From assembly GCA_016700335.1 (NCBI GenBank), contig CP065014.1, forward strand, positions 2,951,001 through 3,015,000: a DNA stretch of 64,000 nucleotides, read 5' to 3'. Position 1 is the first letter of the stretch, and each line of letters opens with the position of its first letter. A program made the position numbers and the translations under genes. The notes below the pieces were generated by a model, which was not told the DNA's origin, ran no database searches, and was given only the letters and a program-made list of their open reading frames with translations. The DNA is from Chlorobiota bacterium (lineage in GTDB: Bacteria > Bacteroidota > Ignavibacteria > OLB7). Below are positions 29,025-37,230 of the stretch, piece by piece.

Positions 29025-29063
29025 GCTAAAGCCGTTTTACGATCATGGTATCACGGCTTTAGC
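29025..29063 (+). terminator. Intrinsic terminator after the split T9SS gene
   Basis: An 11-bp perfect stem (GCTAAAGCCGT with its reverse complement) and a 17-base loop are followed by AATTTT. It lies 24 bases after the stop. Confidence 0.75.
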
Positions 29064-29129
29064 AATTTTAAAAAGTATTATAACTTTATAAATCAAAAAT
29101 ATCTATTAAATGATTTTATAAAATAAAAA

Positions 29130-29258
29130 ATGATTAATCCAAAATTAGAAACAAAAAAAGAGGTGAAGAGTAAAGTAGAGGTAGCCACCGAACCCACAAT
29201 GCCACAGATAAACATAAAAGGCTTACCAACATTACCAAAACAACTTAAAGTAAAATAG
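29130..29258 (+). CDS. Possible 42-residue peptide upstream of a T9SS gene
   Basis: An ATG at 29130 opens a 42-codon frame rich in Lys, Glu and Pro (starting MINPKLETKKEVKSKVEV), ending TAG only 2 bases before the ATG of the next gene. The tight spacing suggests translational coupling. There is no signal peptide, TM or recognisable domain. It could equally be the relic 3' end of a deleted gene, since its Lys/Pro tail is like that of the secreted protein at 36353-37219. Confidence 0.3.
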   Translation: MINPKLETKKEVKSKVEVATEPTMPQINIKGLPTLPKQLKVK

Positions 29259-29260
29259 AG

Positions 29261-30736
29261 ATGAAAAATTATGTAGGATTAATTTTCTTGTTTCTACTGC
29301 TTTTTATGAATAAATGTAATGGGCAGAAGTTATTATGGGAGAAGCATTATATAGCAGATACTACAGACCTAATGCCATGGGATATGATAGAAACCGAAGA
29401 TGGGCAGATTGCTATATTAAAAGTTATCTATGGTGCTTTACAAGGCTTATTGGTATTAGATAAGAATGGGGATTCGATATACACAAAAGAGATTCCAGTA
29501 AAGTATCATCCTTCAAAAATTGATGTAGATATGTATGTAACGGGTTGGCGCATAAATGAAACATTAGATAATAATTTGATAGTAACTGGTATACTGACTA
29601 CATTTGGTTTTGATAATAGTGGATATATTTATTACAGGAAGATGAAAAAAGGAGATGGTGAGTTAATAAGTGATCTGTGGTATCTGCCAGGCTACCCAGC
29701 CGGGCATGATAGGTTCGCCTCTGAATACGTCAGTGGGGTTTATGGACCAAGTTGTGTGTATAATAAGTTTTCAAATACATTTTCATTTTTTTGTGGCTAC
29801 GATGCAGAGTTTACTAAAAGTGATTCAACGGGCAAAGTATTAAACAGGGTTCTGCATGATGAGCTACAAGAGAAAGATAAACTTTTTTATACTCAACAAT
29901 TAATCCTAACGCAAGATGGAGGATATATCGGGAGTTGTAATTATAAATTCAAAGATGTGTATCAAAGTTTTGTAGGAACACCTGTAATAGTTCGGTTGGA
30001 TAGTGTAGGTAAATTGTTATGGAAGACCACCATTTATGATTCAAACTATTATTTTGTATGTTGGGATATAAAAGAGACAAAAGATGGTGGCTGTATAGCC
30101 TTAATAAGCAATGATGTAGCTAAGAACTATTATTTGTATAAATTAAATAAGGTAGGGGAAATAGAATGGCGAAAGGAATACAGACCTAAAAAGGAATACC
30201 GGATATTACCGAACACGGTAATAGAGGATAAAAACGGTGGTTATACAGTAAGTTGTAAATTTAAAGATAGTATAAATTACAGGTATTTTATATCAAAAGT
30301 AAGCCAATCAGGGAAAGAGGAGTGGAATTACGAATTAGATACAATGCGGGGTAATTATTTTGGTTATAGTTTTATTCAGCTTAAAGATGGGAACTATTTG
30401 TTAGCAGGAGAAAAAGAGAAAGGTCATTTGTATGTAGCAAAAATAGAGCCGTTAAGGTTAGGAGTTGAAGAAGAAAATAAATTGGTAACTATAGGAGGTA
30501 TTAATTTAAAGAATGATAGAATAGAGTTTGAATTAGGAAAGTCGGGAGATGTGGAGATAGAAATTTCAAATTCAATTGGAGAAAGGATTAAGAGTTATAG
30601 GTTTGAGAAGATGAAAGTGGGTAAGCAGGAGTTCAAATTGAATCTGAATGAGTTTACATCGGGAGTGTATTTAGTTCGTATTAGGTCTGAATTAAGTGGT
30701 AATTGGAGCGTTGGAAAGTTTATGTTAACAAAGTAA
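29261..30736 (+). CDS. T9SS type A sorting-domain secreted protein
   Basis: This intact 491-residue secreted protein begins with a signal peptide (MKNYVGLIFLFLLLFMNKCN, ending near NGQ). The body has repeated blocks such as WDMIETEDGQIAILK, WDIKETKDGGCIALIS and SFIQLKDGNYLLAGE, the pattern of a seven-or-so-blade propeller of delta-60/ETxDGG type. The last 75 residues are a T9SS sorting domain (IEFELGKSGDVEIEISNSIG to SGVYLVRIR and FMLTK). A strong terminator follows. The function is unknown; it is probably surface-attached. Confidence 0.75.
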   Translation: MKNYVGLIFLFLLLFMNKCNGQKLLWEKHYIADTTDLMPWDMIETEDGQIAILKVIYGALQGLLVLDKNGDSIYTKEIPVKYHPSKIDVDMYVTGWRINETLDNNLIVTGILTTFGFDNSGYIYYRKMKKGDGELISDLWYLPGYPAGHDRFASEYVSGVYGPSCVYNKFSNTFSFFCGYDAEFTKSDSTGKVLNRVLHDELQEKDKLFYTQQLILTQDGGYIGSCNYKFKDVYQSFVGTPVIVRLDSVGKLLWKTTIYDSNYYFVCWDIKETKDGGCIALISNDVAKNYYLYKLNKVGEIEWRKEYRPKKEYRILPNTVIEDKNGGYTVSCKFKDSINYRYFISKVSQSGKEEWNYELDTMRGNYFGYSFIQLKDGNYLLAGEKEKGHLYVAKIEPLRLGVEEENKLVTIGGINLKNDRIEFELGKSGDVEIEISNSIGERIKSYRFEKMKVGKQEFKLNLNEFTSGVYLVRIRSELSGNWSVGKFMLTK

Positions 30737-30744
30737 AAAGAATT

Positions 30745-30779
30745 AAGAACAAAGGGGCAGAAAAAGCCTCTTTGTTCTT
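30745..30779 (+). terminator. Intrinsic terminator
   Basis: A stem of about 14 bp (AAGAACAAAGGGGC with GCCTCTTTGTTCTT, one G-T pair) and a 7-base loop ends in TTTT, 9 bases after the preceding stop. Confidence 0.8.
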
Positions 30780-30814
30780 TTGAATATTACAGAATAGCGA
30801 ATAATAGCAAATAC

Positions 30815-31020
30815 AAGTATAAAATAGTTGGGTTTTGGTAACGAATGTATGATAGAAGAAGCAGAATTATATTTGCAGAGATTGTAAAAAGCAATTTCAA
30901 GATTCATATAAATATAGAGGGGCGGGATTATGAAGTAAAACATCTCATAGTTGGCTACTGCGTAATTCAGGGATAAGTGATATATCCACAGTTTTACGTG
31001 TTATACCAAATGTAAGGATA
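30815..31020 (+). pseudogene. IS1-family transposase (InsA-like) remnant
   Basis: Between the terminator and the second leader cassette, one plus-strand frame reads YICRDCKKQFQDSYKYRG, a stop, then SWLLRNSGISDISTVLRVIP. This is the zinc-ribbon plus helix-turn-helix arrangement of IS1 InsA proteins. Part of the preceding half (KIVGF then RMYD) can be followed in shifted frames, so the fragment carries frameshifts and a TGA stop. The catalytic InsB part is absent. Confidence 0.6.
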
Positions 31021-31048
31021 AAGTAGTCTAATGATAAATCTTGTAAAG

Positions 31049-31066
31049 CGCATAAATACTTGTTTA
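31049..31066 (+). repeat. 18-bp inverted repeat, left copy
   Basis: GCGCATAAATACTTGTTT here is the exact reverse complement of AAACAAGTATTTATGCGC at 38577-38594. The pair brackets about 7.5 kb of the accessory region. Confidence 0.8.
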
Positions 31067-31082
31067 TACAGCAAATAGATAA

Positions 31083-31309
31083 AACCTTCTGAAACTTGAC
31101 AAGAAATAAAATAAAAAAAACAAAATGGGATTATTTTAATTCAGGATTTGCAGGAATACAAGAAGAAGACAGAAACATCAATAAACAACAAAATTTTAAC
31201 AAAAGAATGAAAGAAAAGAAATTTTTTAGCTTTATTACAACATTACTTTTATTAATGTCGGTAGTAATAACCACTAAAGCGCAATTTGGAATGCCACCCA
31301 TTAATATGG
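31083..31309 (+). repeat. Leader/signal-peptide cassette, copy 2
   Basis: This is the second copy of the 227-base segment at 25044-25270, with the same IS481-like first bases, the same signal peptide start (ATG 31207) and the same end point. It is joined in frame to the start of a different secreted protein, which already has its own signal peptide. Confidence 0.85.
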
Positions 31310-32306
31310 CAAAAAACATTTCTTCTATAATAAAATTGATGGCAATTTTATCTATTACAGTGCTGATTTTCTCAAGTAACAGCAACTACTCGAACCTTTA
31401 TGCAGGTTGGCGGCAAGCCCACCACAGACTCAGTCTATGACCCCATTGGGCTACCAGAACCAATACTTACAATTAATTGCGATAGTGTTGGCTGAAGTGG
31501 CTGCAATGTCGATTCTTCTACTTTTAAATATTATGACCCACGTTACCCCGGCTGTGAAATAATTGCTCATTGTTGGTATCGTATTTGCGGTGATAAAATG
31601 TCCATTTATGTAAAATGGATTGAGGTTCATGTTAATAGCTTGCCTGGCTTTCCAGATAGTTGCAGGGTTGTAAAAAATGATGTAGATAGAATTATACGTG
31701 AAACAGATTCAATTACACATTTGAGTGGTGTTTCTGCCACTAATTATAGTAATGCTATAAGAAATTATTGGAAGTTTTTTAAAGCCATGAGAGATGCCGC
31801 TTTCTTAGGAATATCAACAGAAGATTTCAAACAAGGCCTACAAGGCAATAGAGGAACTACTCCTAAGCAATGGAAGGACTTATACGACTGTAATACTGGG
31901 TATTCAAAATTCAAAAGATATAGGAATGTTCAGGGCGAATGTATGCAGGTTGTTTCAAAGAACTCAGCAACGAATACAATTGTAAGCTACAACTCTTGCG
32001 GGGTAACTTGTTGCACAGAGGAATATGATATATGTTATGACCCAAGTGCGCCTAATTCAATGAGAATTACTAAAGTTGTGAAATCAGGTGATTTGAGTTC
32101 TTGGATACCACCAGCTTGTACAGGTGCAATTAACCCAATACTACCAGACCCCGACTATTAAAATTTTACCCTGCATCAATTGGTGCGAACCTACACCTAC
32201 ACATAACCCGCCGCAGATTAGTGATTTAGAGCAAATTGATGTTAAGAGAATTAAAATCAAAACTGGCTCAACAAATAACAAAAACAGAACAAATAATCAG
32301 AAATAG
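31207..32306 (+). pseudogene. Broken copy of the Cys-rich secreted protein family
   Basis: After the copied signal peptide, a second in-frame Met at 31308 opens a native-looking signal peptide (MAKNISSIIKLMAILSITVL). The mature part then needs a frame change near 31400 (expected ...LYA then QVGGKPTTDSVYDP), contains an in-frame TGA near 31493 (CDSVG, stop, SGCNVD), and shifts again near 32150 into ILPCINWCEPTPTHNPP. Between the lesions it follows the intact protein at 36353-37219: PGCEIIAHCWYRIC against PGCNLLVFYSIRTAC, paired late cysteines (CCTEEYDICYDP against CCLKKLIVCYDP). With three lesions it is almost certainly non-functional. Confidence 0.75.
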
Positions 32307-32341
32307 AATTATTAATTAATTCTATTTAAATTGCAAATAAA

Positions 32342-33819
32342 ATGAAAATTATTAAAATTTTTCTTACCTTTTTGTTTTGCATTTTAGCATCATCAAAAAT
32401 TATATTTGCGCAAACTAATATTTGGGAGAAGAGATTAACTTTCTCTTCTCCCAAAGTTAGGGATAGCACATTCAAAGGTAAAATCATCAAAGAAGATAAT
32501 TTAGGTAATTACTATACCTATTTCTTTACTGATAAATATGTAAATGGAATTTGTCGAATTAATCATGATGGTGTTAAATTGTGGGACAACTTATGGGAAC
32601 CTAAACTTTATCATAATAATGATGGGACTAAGGTAGAAAGGCATAAATTTATAACATATTTAGATATAGGTAAAGAAGATAATTGTAAAACTGTTGGGAC
32701 ACTTCGTTTGCCGATGTTTTCAGATTACCACACAGGTGATTTTTATTTTAAAGGATTTACAAATAATGGTATTACAACTCAAGAATTTTTTTCAGATACC
32801 CTTTCTACCCCCATATACTTTGGTGGTAGCCCTTCTTTTGACAAACTACATGATGGACTTATTTGTGGGTCTGAAAACTATGATGAATTAGAATTAATTC
32901 GTATAGACGGCAACAACAAACAAGTATGGAAGAAGAAAATTAAAGACCCCAAATACTACCACGATGACCCACGCATAAAGCGGGCTAAGAATGGTGATTA
33001 TGTGGTTTATGTTAGCTTGGTCTTTCCGGGTTATTCCCCAACAGGTATTACCAAATTAATTAGAACTGATAGCTAGGCAATACCAAATGGACAAAATATA
33101 TTTATAGAAAAGATTCCGCTTCAGTAACCGAAGATTTAATTTTAACAAAAAATGATGAGATAGTTACTTTGAGTTATATCGTTTTTTTAAACAAAGAAGG
33201 GCAAAAAAGTGTAATGACCCAAATTGTTAAAGTAGATTCAAACGGTAATAAAATTTGGGATAAATTATATTCAACAGACAAGAATTTAACATGGGGGAAG
33301 TGTATTGCTGAAACCAAAGAAGGAGGCTTTGTAATTGGTGGAGAAGTTGGAGATGAATGGAGTAGTAATTTTAATTTGAGGGATTTATACTTGCTTAGGG
33401 TTGATAAATTTGGCAATCAAATATGGGAAAAACATTATGGAAGCAGTATTGAAGAAGATATAATAAACGACATAGAAATTACAAAAGATAATGATATAGT
33501 AGTTACTGGAAGTTGGGGTAGAGATTTATATATTGCTAAATTTAAAGATGATATTTTAAGTATAAAAGATGGGTTTGTAAAAAACAATTTTTACATAATC
33601 TCCCCCAACCCGGCAAGCAATTACTTTACAATTAATAGCGGTGGTCAGGGGGCTCAATACCGCATAGTTAATGGGCTTGGGGAGTTTCTATGCAGTGGCG
33701 TTTTATCATTCAATCAGACCAAAATTTCAATAGAGAATTTTAGTAGCGGAGTTTATTTTGTAACTGTAAAAACTGGTAACAATGTTTTTACTGAAAAGTT
33801 GGTGGTTGTAAAAGAGTAA
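32342..33819 (+). pseudogene. T9SS propeller protein with one frameshift
   Basis: The signal peptide (MKIIKIFLTFLFCILASSKI, then IFAQ) is followed by a body with the WEKRLTF and WDNLWEP type propeller strands. A one-base loss at about 33074 turns GATAGCTTAGGC into GATAGCTAGGC and creates a stop (LIRTDS). The next frame continues at once as GNTKWTKYIYRKDSAS without any stop to 33819. The C-terminal half has ETKEGGFVIGGEVGDEW repeats and a complete T9SS sorting domain (ISPNPASNYFTINSGG to KLVVVKE). Apart from this single lesion the gene looks fresh, so the mutation is recent or a base-call error. Confidence 0.8.
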
Positions 33820-33838
33820 AGTAAATAATTTCAAATCT

Positions 33839-33879
33839 AAAAAGCCGAGTATTCTGTTTATCACTTTATTCGGCTTTTT
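33839..33879 (+). terminator. Intrinsic terminator
   Basis: A 10-bp stem (AAAAAGCCGA with TCGGCTTTTT), a 21-base loop and a T-rich tail lie just after the frameshifted T9SS gene. Confidence 0.8.
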
Positions 33880-33889
33880 ATTTTATGCC

Positions 33890-34198
33890 ATTTGTAAAAT
33901 TCCTTATATCGTTAAAGCCCATATTTATGAGGCATACAGCAGGGTGCTAAAGTTTATGCAGGAAAATAACATCTCCGAAATAACAGGTGAAACCTCATTG
34001 ATGATATTACCACAATATAAAATAAAAAGTTGCAAGCGGTTAGTAACAAATTTCCATCAGCCGCAAAGCACACTATTACTGCTTGTGGAATCAATTCTTG
34101 GTGGTGTAGGGTATTGGAAAGAAGTATACAAATCGGCATTAGAAAATAATTACAGGTTCTTGAGCTATGGGGATAGTTCTCTGATAATTTGTGAGTGA
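33890..34198 (+). pseudogene. queA: 3' fragment of queA
   Basis: The last 70 or so residues are unmistakably the C-terminus of S-adenosylmethionine:tRNA ribosyltransferase-isomerase, the queuosine biosynthesis enzyme. The segment runs ISEITGETSLMILPQY to CKRLVTNFHQPQSTLLLLVE, then ENNYRFLSYGDSSLIICE. The remaining 270 residues of a normal QueA are missing: the frame upstream runs into the terminator of the preceding T9SS gene. It has no proper start of its own (GTG at 33944 is possible). It is a relic carried into or left behind in this region. Confidence 0.8.
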
Positions 34199-34331
34199 AA
34201 AAAATGATAAATGAATTTTTTAACAATTCATTTTTTACTAGCACAGCATTTTTTTTTTTTTTAATTTGTCTTTGCCTTTCCCGAGGGCTTTATTTTTTAG
34301 CATCTAAATTATTAATTCTTTTTTCCAATTT
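34199..34331. other. Short non-coding stretch with a 14-base T run
   Basis: It holds the weak hairpin and a homopolymer of 14 T at 34249-34262. There is no gene. The T run is about 70 bases upstream of the deletion-derivative signal peptide at 34332. Confidence 0.5.
34209..34236 (+). terminator. Terminator-like hairpin after the queA fragment
   Basis: A 9-bp stem (AAATGAATT with AATTCATTT) and a 7-base loop are followed by TTT. It lies just after the fragment's stop and is weak because of its A+T content. Confidence 0.5.
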
Positions 34332-34510
34332 ATGAAAACTATCTCAATCCTTATCCTTGTCTTCTTAGTCTCTCTTCAAAGACCCTTCGCTCAAGGTCAG
34401 CGTATGATTGTATCAGCGTGAATACATCAGATGTTCAGAGCGGTAGTTATTTTGTTGAGTTGATTCTTGATAAAAAAATATCAACGCAAAAATTGATTAT
34501 AAAGCATTAA
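34332..34510 (+). pseudogene. Deletion derivative: signal peptide joined to a T9SS sorting-domain tail
   Basis: ATG at 34332 opens a clean signal peptide (MKTISILILVFLVSLQRPFA, then QGQ). The frame then stops at TGA, but another frame reads SVNTSDVQSGSYFVELILDK then KISTQKLIIKH, a textbook end of a T9SS sorting domain. The whole secreted body is missing. TCAGCGT occurs twice at the junction (in GGTCAGCGTATG and TATCAGCGTGAA), as expected for deletion between short direct repeats. Confidence 0.75.
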
Positions 34511-34518
34511 TATGTAGT

Positions 34519-35628
34519 ATGAAAATTATTTTGTTTAGTATTGGTTATTTAATTCTAAATTTATTTATATTACACACCACCGCTTATGCTCAAGATTGGG
34601 AGCAAGTAGGTAAGTTAGATGGCTCTCCAATTAGCATCACATTTGCTGATGACAATGTGGGTTGGGTAGCTGATGAAGAGGGCAAAATCTGGAAAACTAT
34701 CAACGGTGGCAAAAACTGGGATATTGTATTAGATAAGAAAAAGATAGGTTTTCATAATACATGGACTATGATAAAATTCATAGATACAGCACAAGGGATA
34801 TTTTTTGGTTTTGATGAAGCGGATAGCCTATATTTAGCCCGCATATATACTTCAAAAGATGGTGGTAAAAACTGGAGTGAGGCATTAAAAGATACAATGA
34901 AAAATTTTGAAATTCCAAAGTCAATCATAGTTGTAAATAATTCCATTATTGGTTTGTTCAGTAAATCATTGTATAAAACAGATAACTGGGGTAAGTCATG
35001 GAAGAGATTTACCCTCCCAAATGGAAATTGGTATTCTATCACTTATACAGACTCCTTAAATTTATGGGTAGCCGGTGAGTTGGGTAGTTTGCAGGAGATA
35101 AGAGAATATATAATTCATTCAACCGATGGTGGATTAACTTGGGAAGATAAATATGATTTCTATCGAACTGATTACGACAAAATTCAGAGGGTTAATAATA
35201 CTATATTTGCAATTAGCCCAGTTGGTATGATATACACAAAAAATAACGGGAAAAATTGGAGGTTATTTGAAGATAACCTAAATGCAAAAAATTTTCCTAA
35301 TTTTAATGACCTTATAATGTTAAATGAAGATGTAGGTTATATTGCAGGGTTCCATTCAATAGTAAAGGTCTCTGTTAGCCAAGAAAAATTTTCAAGCACA
35401 GAAATAACCCCATATTTAGGTTGGATAAATTACATTATTAGCTCCCCATCAAAACGATTCATTTGGGCATTTACCTATAATGGGTATGTCTATAAGCATG
35501 AAGAAAAAATTGTTTCATTAAGGGAAGTTCAAAATCAAAAGGCAAGTATTGTATATCACGAACAAATCATAAAAATTTCGTTGCCAGGAAAAAATATAAA
35601 TGGTCTGATAAAAATTTATGTCAAATAA
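34519..35628 (+). CDS. Secreted YCF48/BNR-type propeller protein, sorting domain cut off
   Basis: This is a 369-residue protein with a signal peptide (MKIILFSIGYLILNLFILHT, then TAYAQ) and BNR/YCF48-like repeats: WKTINGGKNWDIV, YTSKDGGKNWSEAL, YKTDNWGKSWKRF, IHSTDGGLTWEDKY, YTKNNGKNWRLFE. The C-terminus begins like a T9SS sorting domain (SIVYHEQIIKISLPGKNING) but ends after LIKIYVK, only about a third of the way through. The stop is followed at once by a heptanucleotide tandem repeat, so the tail was probably lost there. Without a full sorting domain it may be retained in the periplasm. Confidence 0.65.
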   Translation: MKIILFSIGYLILNLFILHTTAYAQDWEQVGKLDGSPISITFADDNVGWVADEEGKIWKTINGGKNWDIVLDKKKIGFHNTWTMIKFIDTAQGIFFGFDEADSLYLARIYTSKDGGKNWSEALKDTMKNFEIPKSIIVVNNSIIGLFSKSLYKTDNWGKSWKRFTLPNGNWYSITYTDSLNLWVAGELGSLQEIREYIIHSTDGGLTWEDKYDFYRTDYDKIQRVNNTIFAISPVGMIYTKNNGKNWRLFEDNLNAKNFPNFNDLIMLNEDVGYIAGFHSIVKVSVSQEKFSSTEITPYLGWINYIISSPSKRFIWAFTYNGYVYKHEEKIVSLREVQNQKASIVYHEQIIKISLPGKNINGLIKIYVK

Positions 35629-36016
35629 TGCGGAACACGGAACACGGAACACGGAACACGGAACACGGAACACGGAACACGGTAACGTTTTTACTAATAA
35701 AAATGTATTAAGAAATAAAGTTGTGAAGTCTAACTGCACAACTTTGGTAACTGACAAAGAGTTCAAGCAAATTACAGTTTATTTAGCCCGTAAGTTGAGT
35801 TCAATGTTAAGATGCTCTGCGCTTAATGATTATATTCCCGATGCAATTAGTGAAAGTGTACTCCTTTATTTAAAATATGCAAATGAAGATGTTAAAAGTT
35901 GTCCAAAGAAATCTTACAGTTATCTATTCAAAATAGCAATGCAATGTATAAGCAAAGAAAATACGGTAAGGTCAAGGTTAAGTTTAGTAAAATTAGATAA
36001 AATGAGTAATGTTTAA
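35618..36016 (+). CDS. ECF-sigma-like region 2 protein entered through the heptamer repeat
   Basis: From ATG at 35618 the frame passes through the repeat (encoding repeated AEHGTRNTEHGTRNTEHG), then continues as NVFTNKNVLRNKVVKSNC and a region resembling ECF sigma region 2: DYIPDAISESVLLYLKYAN, then KKSYSYLFKIAMQCISKEN, like the DLxQExFxxLW...LxxIAxN pattern. It stops after KLDKMSNV. The matching region 4 is encoded 14 bases downstream in another frame (36031-36228). A GTG near 35723 could start the protein after the repeat. It may be a split sigma gene, a frameshifted pseudogene, or a phase-variable gene. The family assignment is by pattern only. Confidence 0.45.
   Translation: MSNNAEHGTRNTEHGTRNTEHGNVFTNKNVLRNKVVKSNCTTLVTDKEFKQITVYLARKLSSMLRCSALNDYIPDAISESVLLYLKYANEDVKSCPKKSYSYLFKIAMQCISKENTVRSRLSLVKLDKMSNV
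35631..35682 (+). repeat. Heptanucleotide tandem repeat (CGGAACA)n
   Basis: Seven perfect copies of CGGAACA plus a partial CGG run from the stop of the truncated propeller gene into the frame of the sigma-like gene. Seven is not a multiple of three, so each copy gained or lost changes the reading frame across it. The G+C content is far above its surroundings. Confidence 0.95.
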
Positions 36017-36030
36017 ATTTATCATACACC

Positions 36031-36228
36031 ATGAAAGAGTATGATAAATGCGACTTAGAGAAATTTCTAAATAAGTTAAGCCCAAAAATAAAACAGGTAA
36101 TCAAAATGAAAATAGAAGGATATAGTCCAAAAGATATAGGAATAAAGTTAGGACAAAAAACAGCAACAATAAACAGAGCATTAGAGCGTGGAAAAGTGAT
36201 GATTAGAGAAAAATTTAAGATGAAGTAA
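36031..36228 (+). CDS. Sigma-70 region 4-like protein (65 residues)
   Basis: This short ORF has the helix-turn-helix of sigma region 4: FLNKLSPKIKQVIKMKIEGY, then SPKDIGIKLGQKTATINRAL and ERGKVMIREKF. It lacks region 2, which appears in the preceding ORF in a different frame. The frame of this ORF is open back to 36010, so a single frame change within 36010-36016 would join the two into one ECF-sized protein of about 180 residues. ATG at 36031 is plausible as its own start (MKEYDKCDLEKF). Confidence 0.55.
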   Translation: MKEYDKCDLEKFLNKLSPKIKQVIKMKIEGYSPKDIGIKLGQKTATINRALERGKVMIREKFKMK

Positions 36229-36352
36229 AAAAATATTTTTAGGTGATGTCGCATTTTGTGGGTAAAAATACTTTATGTGGTTGGAAATACTTTGCAAAGT
36301 CTCCCACAGTGTATTTTTAATTATTAACTAAATCCTAAAAATTTTTTTCCTT

Positions 36353-37219
36353 ATGAAAAATTTAAAAATTATTTGTTGCCTTTTATTGGCAATGTTTGTT
36401 GTTACGATTATTTCGGTTACTGAATTGAACGCTCAGGCTACTCCTTGTACTCCTGATTGCCCTGGTAATACATGGACAAATTTAGCGAAAATTATACCTG
36501 CACCAGGCTTTCCCGGTTGTAATTTACTAGTTTTTTACTCCATTAGAACAGCTTGTACCTTTGCGCATAGAGATATTCAAATTACTGGCGTTTCTGCAAT
36601 GGCGGGTAGTGCTTGCGCCCCTTATCTAACATTTGTTGCAGGTTTAATTGCAGCAGCAAATGGTCAGATGGAAAGCTACACAAAACAGTTGCATAACTAC
36701 ATAGAGCAGGCACTACTTGATGTTGAATTTGATAGGTGGTATAATGACACGACTGTTTCACAATCAGATAAAGATGAAGCTATGTGCGATCCTAATAGAC
36801 CAGAGCATGGAGTAGAAAGGTGGCGGATAATTCGTGGTTCATGTAAAATAGCTGATTATTATTGTGATAACCACGGAGTAACCCAAATCAAATGGGTTTC
36901 TTGCCCTGGTAGTGCTTGTTGCTTGAAGAAATTAATCGTCTGCTATGATCCTGTAACAAAACATGTTACTATAATTTCATCTAGCAATGTGAATCCTTCA
37001 ATTCTTACCTCTAAGTGTGATACTACGCTCCCAAGTAATTTGACAAGACCACCTTTAGAAAATGAGGCATGTTTCTATGTATGTGATGATGAAGTTCCAA
37101 AGGCAAAGAAGAAAGATATTGAAATAGGTGAAATTAATAATAAAGCTAAAAGCATAGATGATTTAGCTAATAGCAATATTGTATCTACAAAGCCAGTAAC
37201 TAACACAAACAATAAATAA
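36353..37219 (+). CDS. Cys-rich secreted protein, intact family member
   Basis: This 288-residue exported protein has the signal peptide MKNLKIICCLLLAMFVVTII, then a cleavage region near ELNAQA. The mature part has at least a dozen cysteines in pairs (TPCTPDCPG, GSACAPY, GSACCLKK, ACFYVCDDE), suggesting disulfides. A long helical mid-section (AAANGQMESYTKQLHNYIEQ) and an acidic/Lys-rich C-terminal tail follow. No T9SS sorting domain or known family is recognisable. The broken gene at 31207-32306 is its paralogue. It sits between the sigma-like ORFs and another T9SS protein. Confidence 0.6.
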   Translation: MKNLKIICCLLLAMFVVTIISVTELNAQATPCTPDCPGNTWTNLAKIIPAPGFPGCNLLVFYSIRTACTFAHRDIQITGVSAMAGSACAPYLTFVAGLIAAANGQMESYTKQLHNYIEQALLDVEFDRWYNDTTVSQSDKDEAMCDPNRPEHGVERWRIIRGSCKIADYYCDNHGVTQIKWVSCPGSACCLKKLIVCYDPVTKHVTIISSSNVNPSILTSKCDTTLPSNLTRPPLENEACFYVCDDEVPKAKKKDIEIGEINNKAKSIDDLANSNIVSTKPVTNTNNK

Positions 37220-37230
37220 ATTTATTAGCT

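Noticed and set aside
34249..34262. Run of 14 T as a phase-variation switch
   Set aside because: It is non-coding and its only downstream gene is a dead deletion derivative. Nothing shows a promoter there.
35631..35682. CRISPR array
   Set aside because: The unit is only 7 bases with no spacers, and no cas genes are present in the window.
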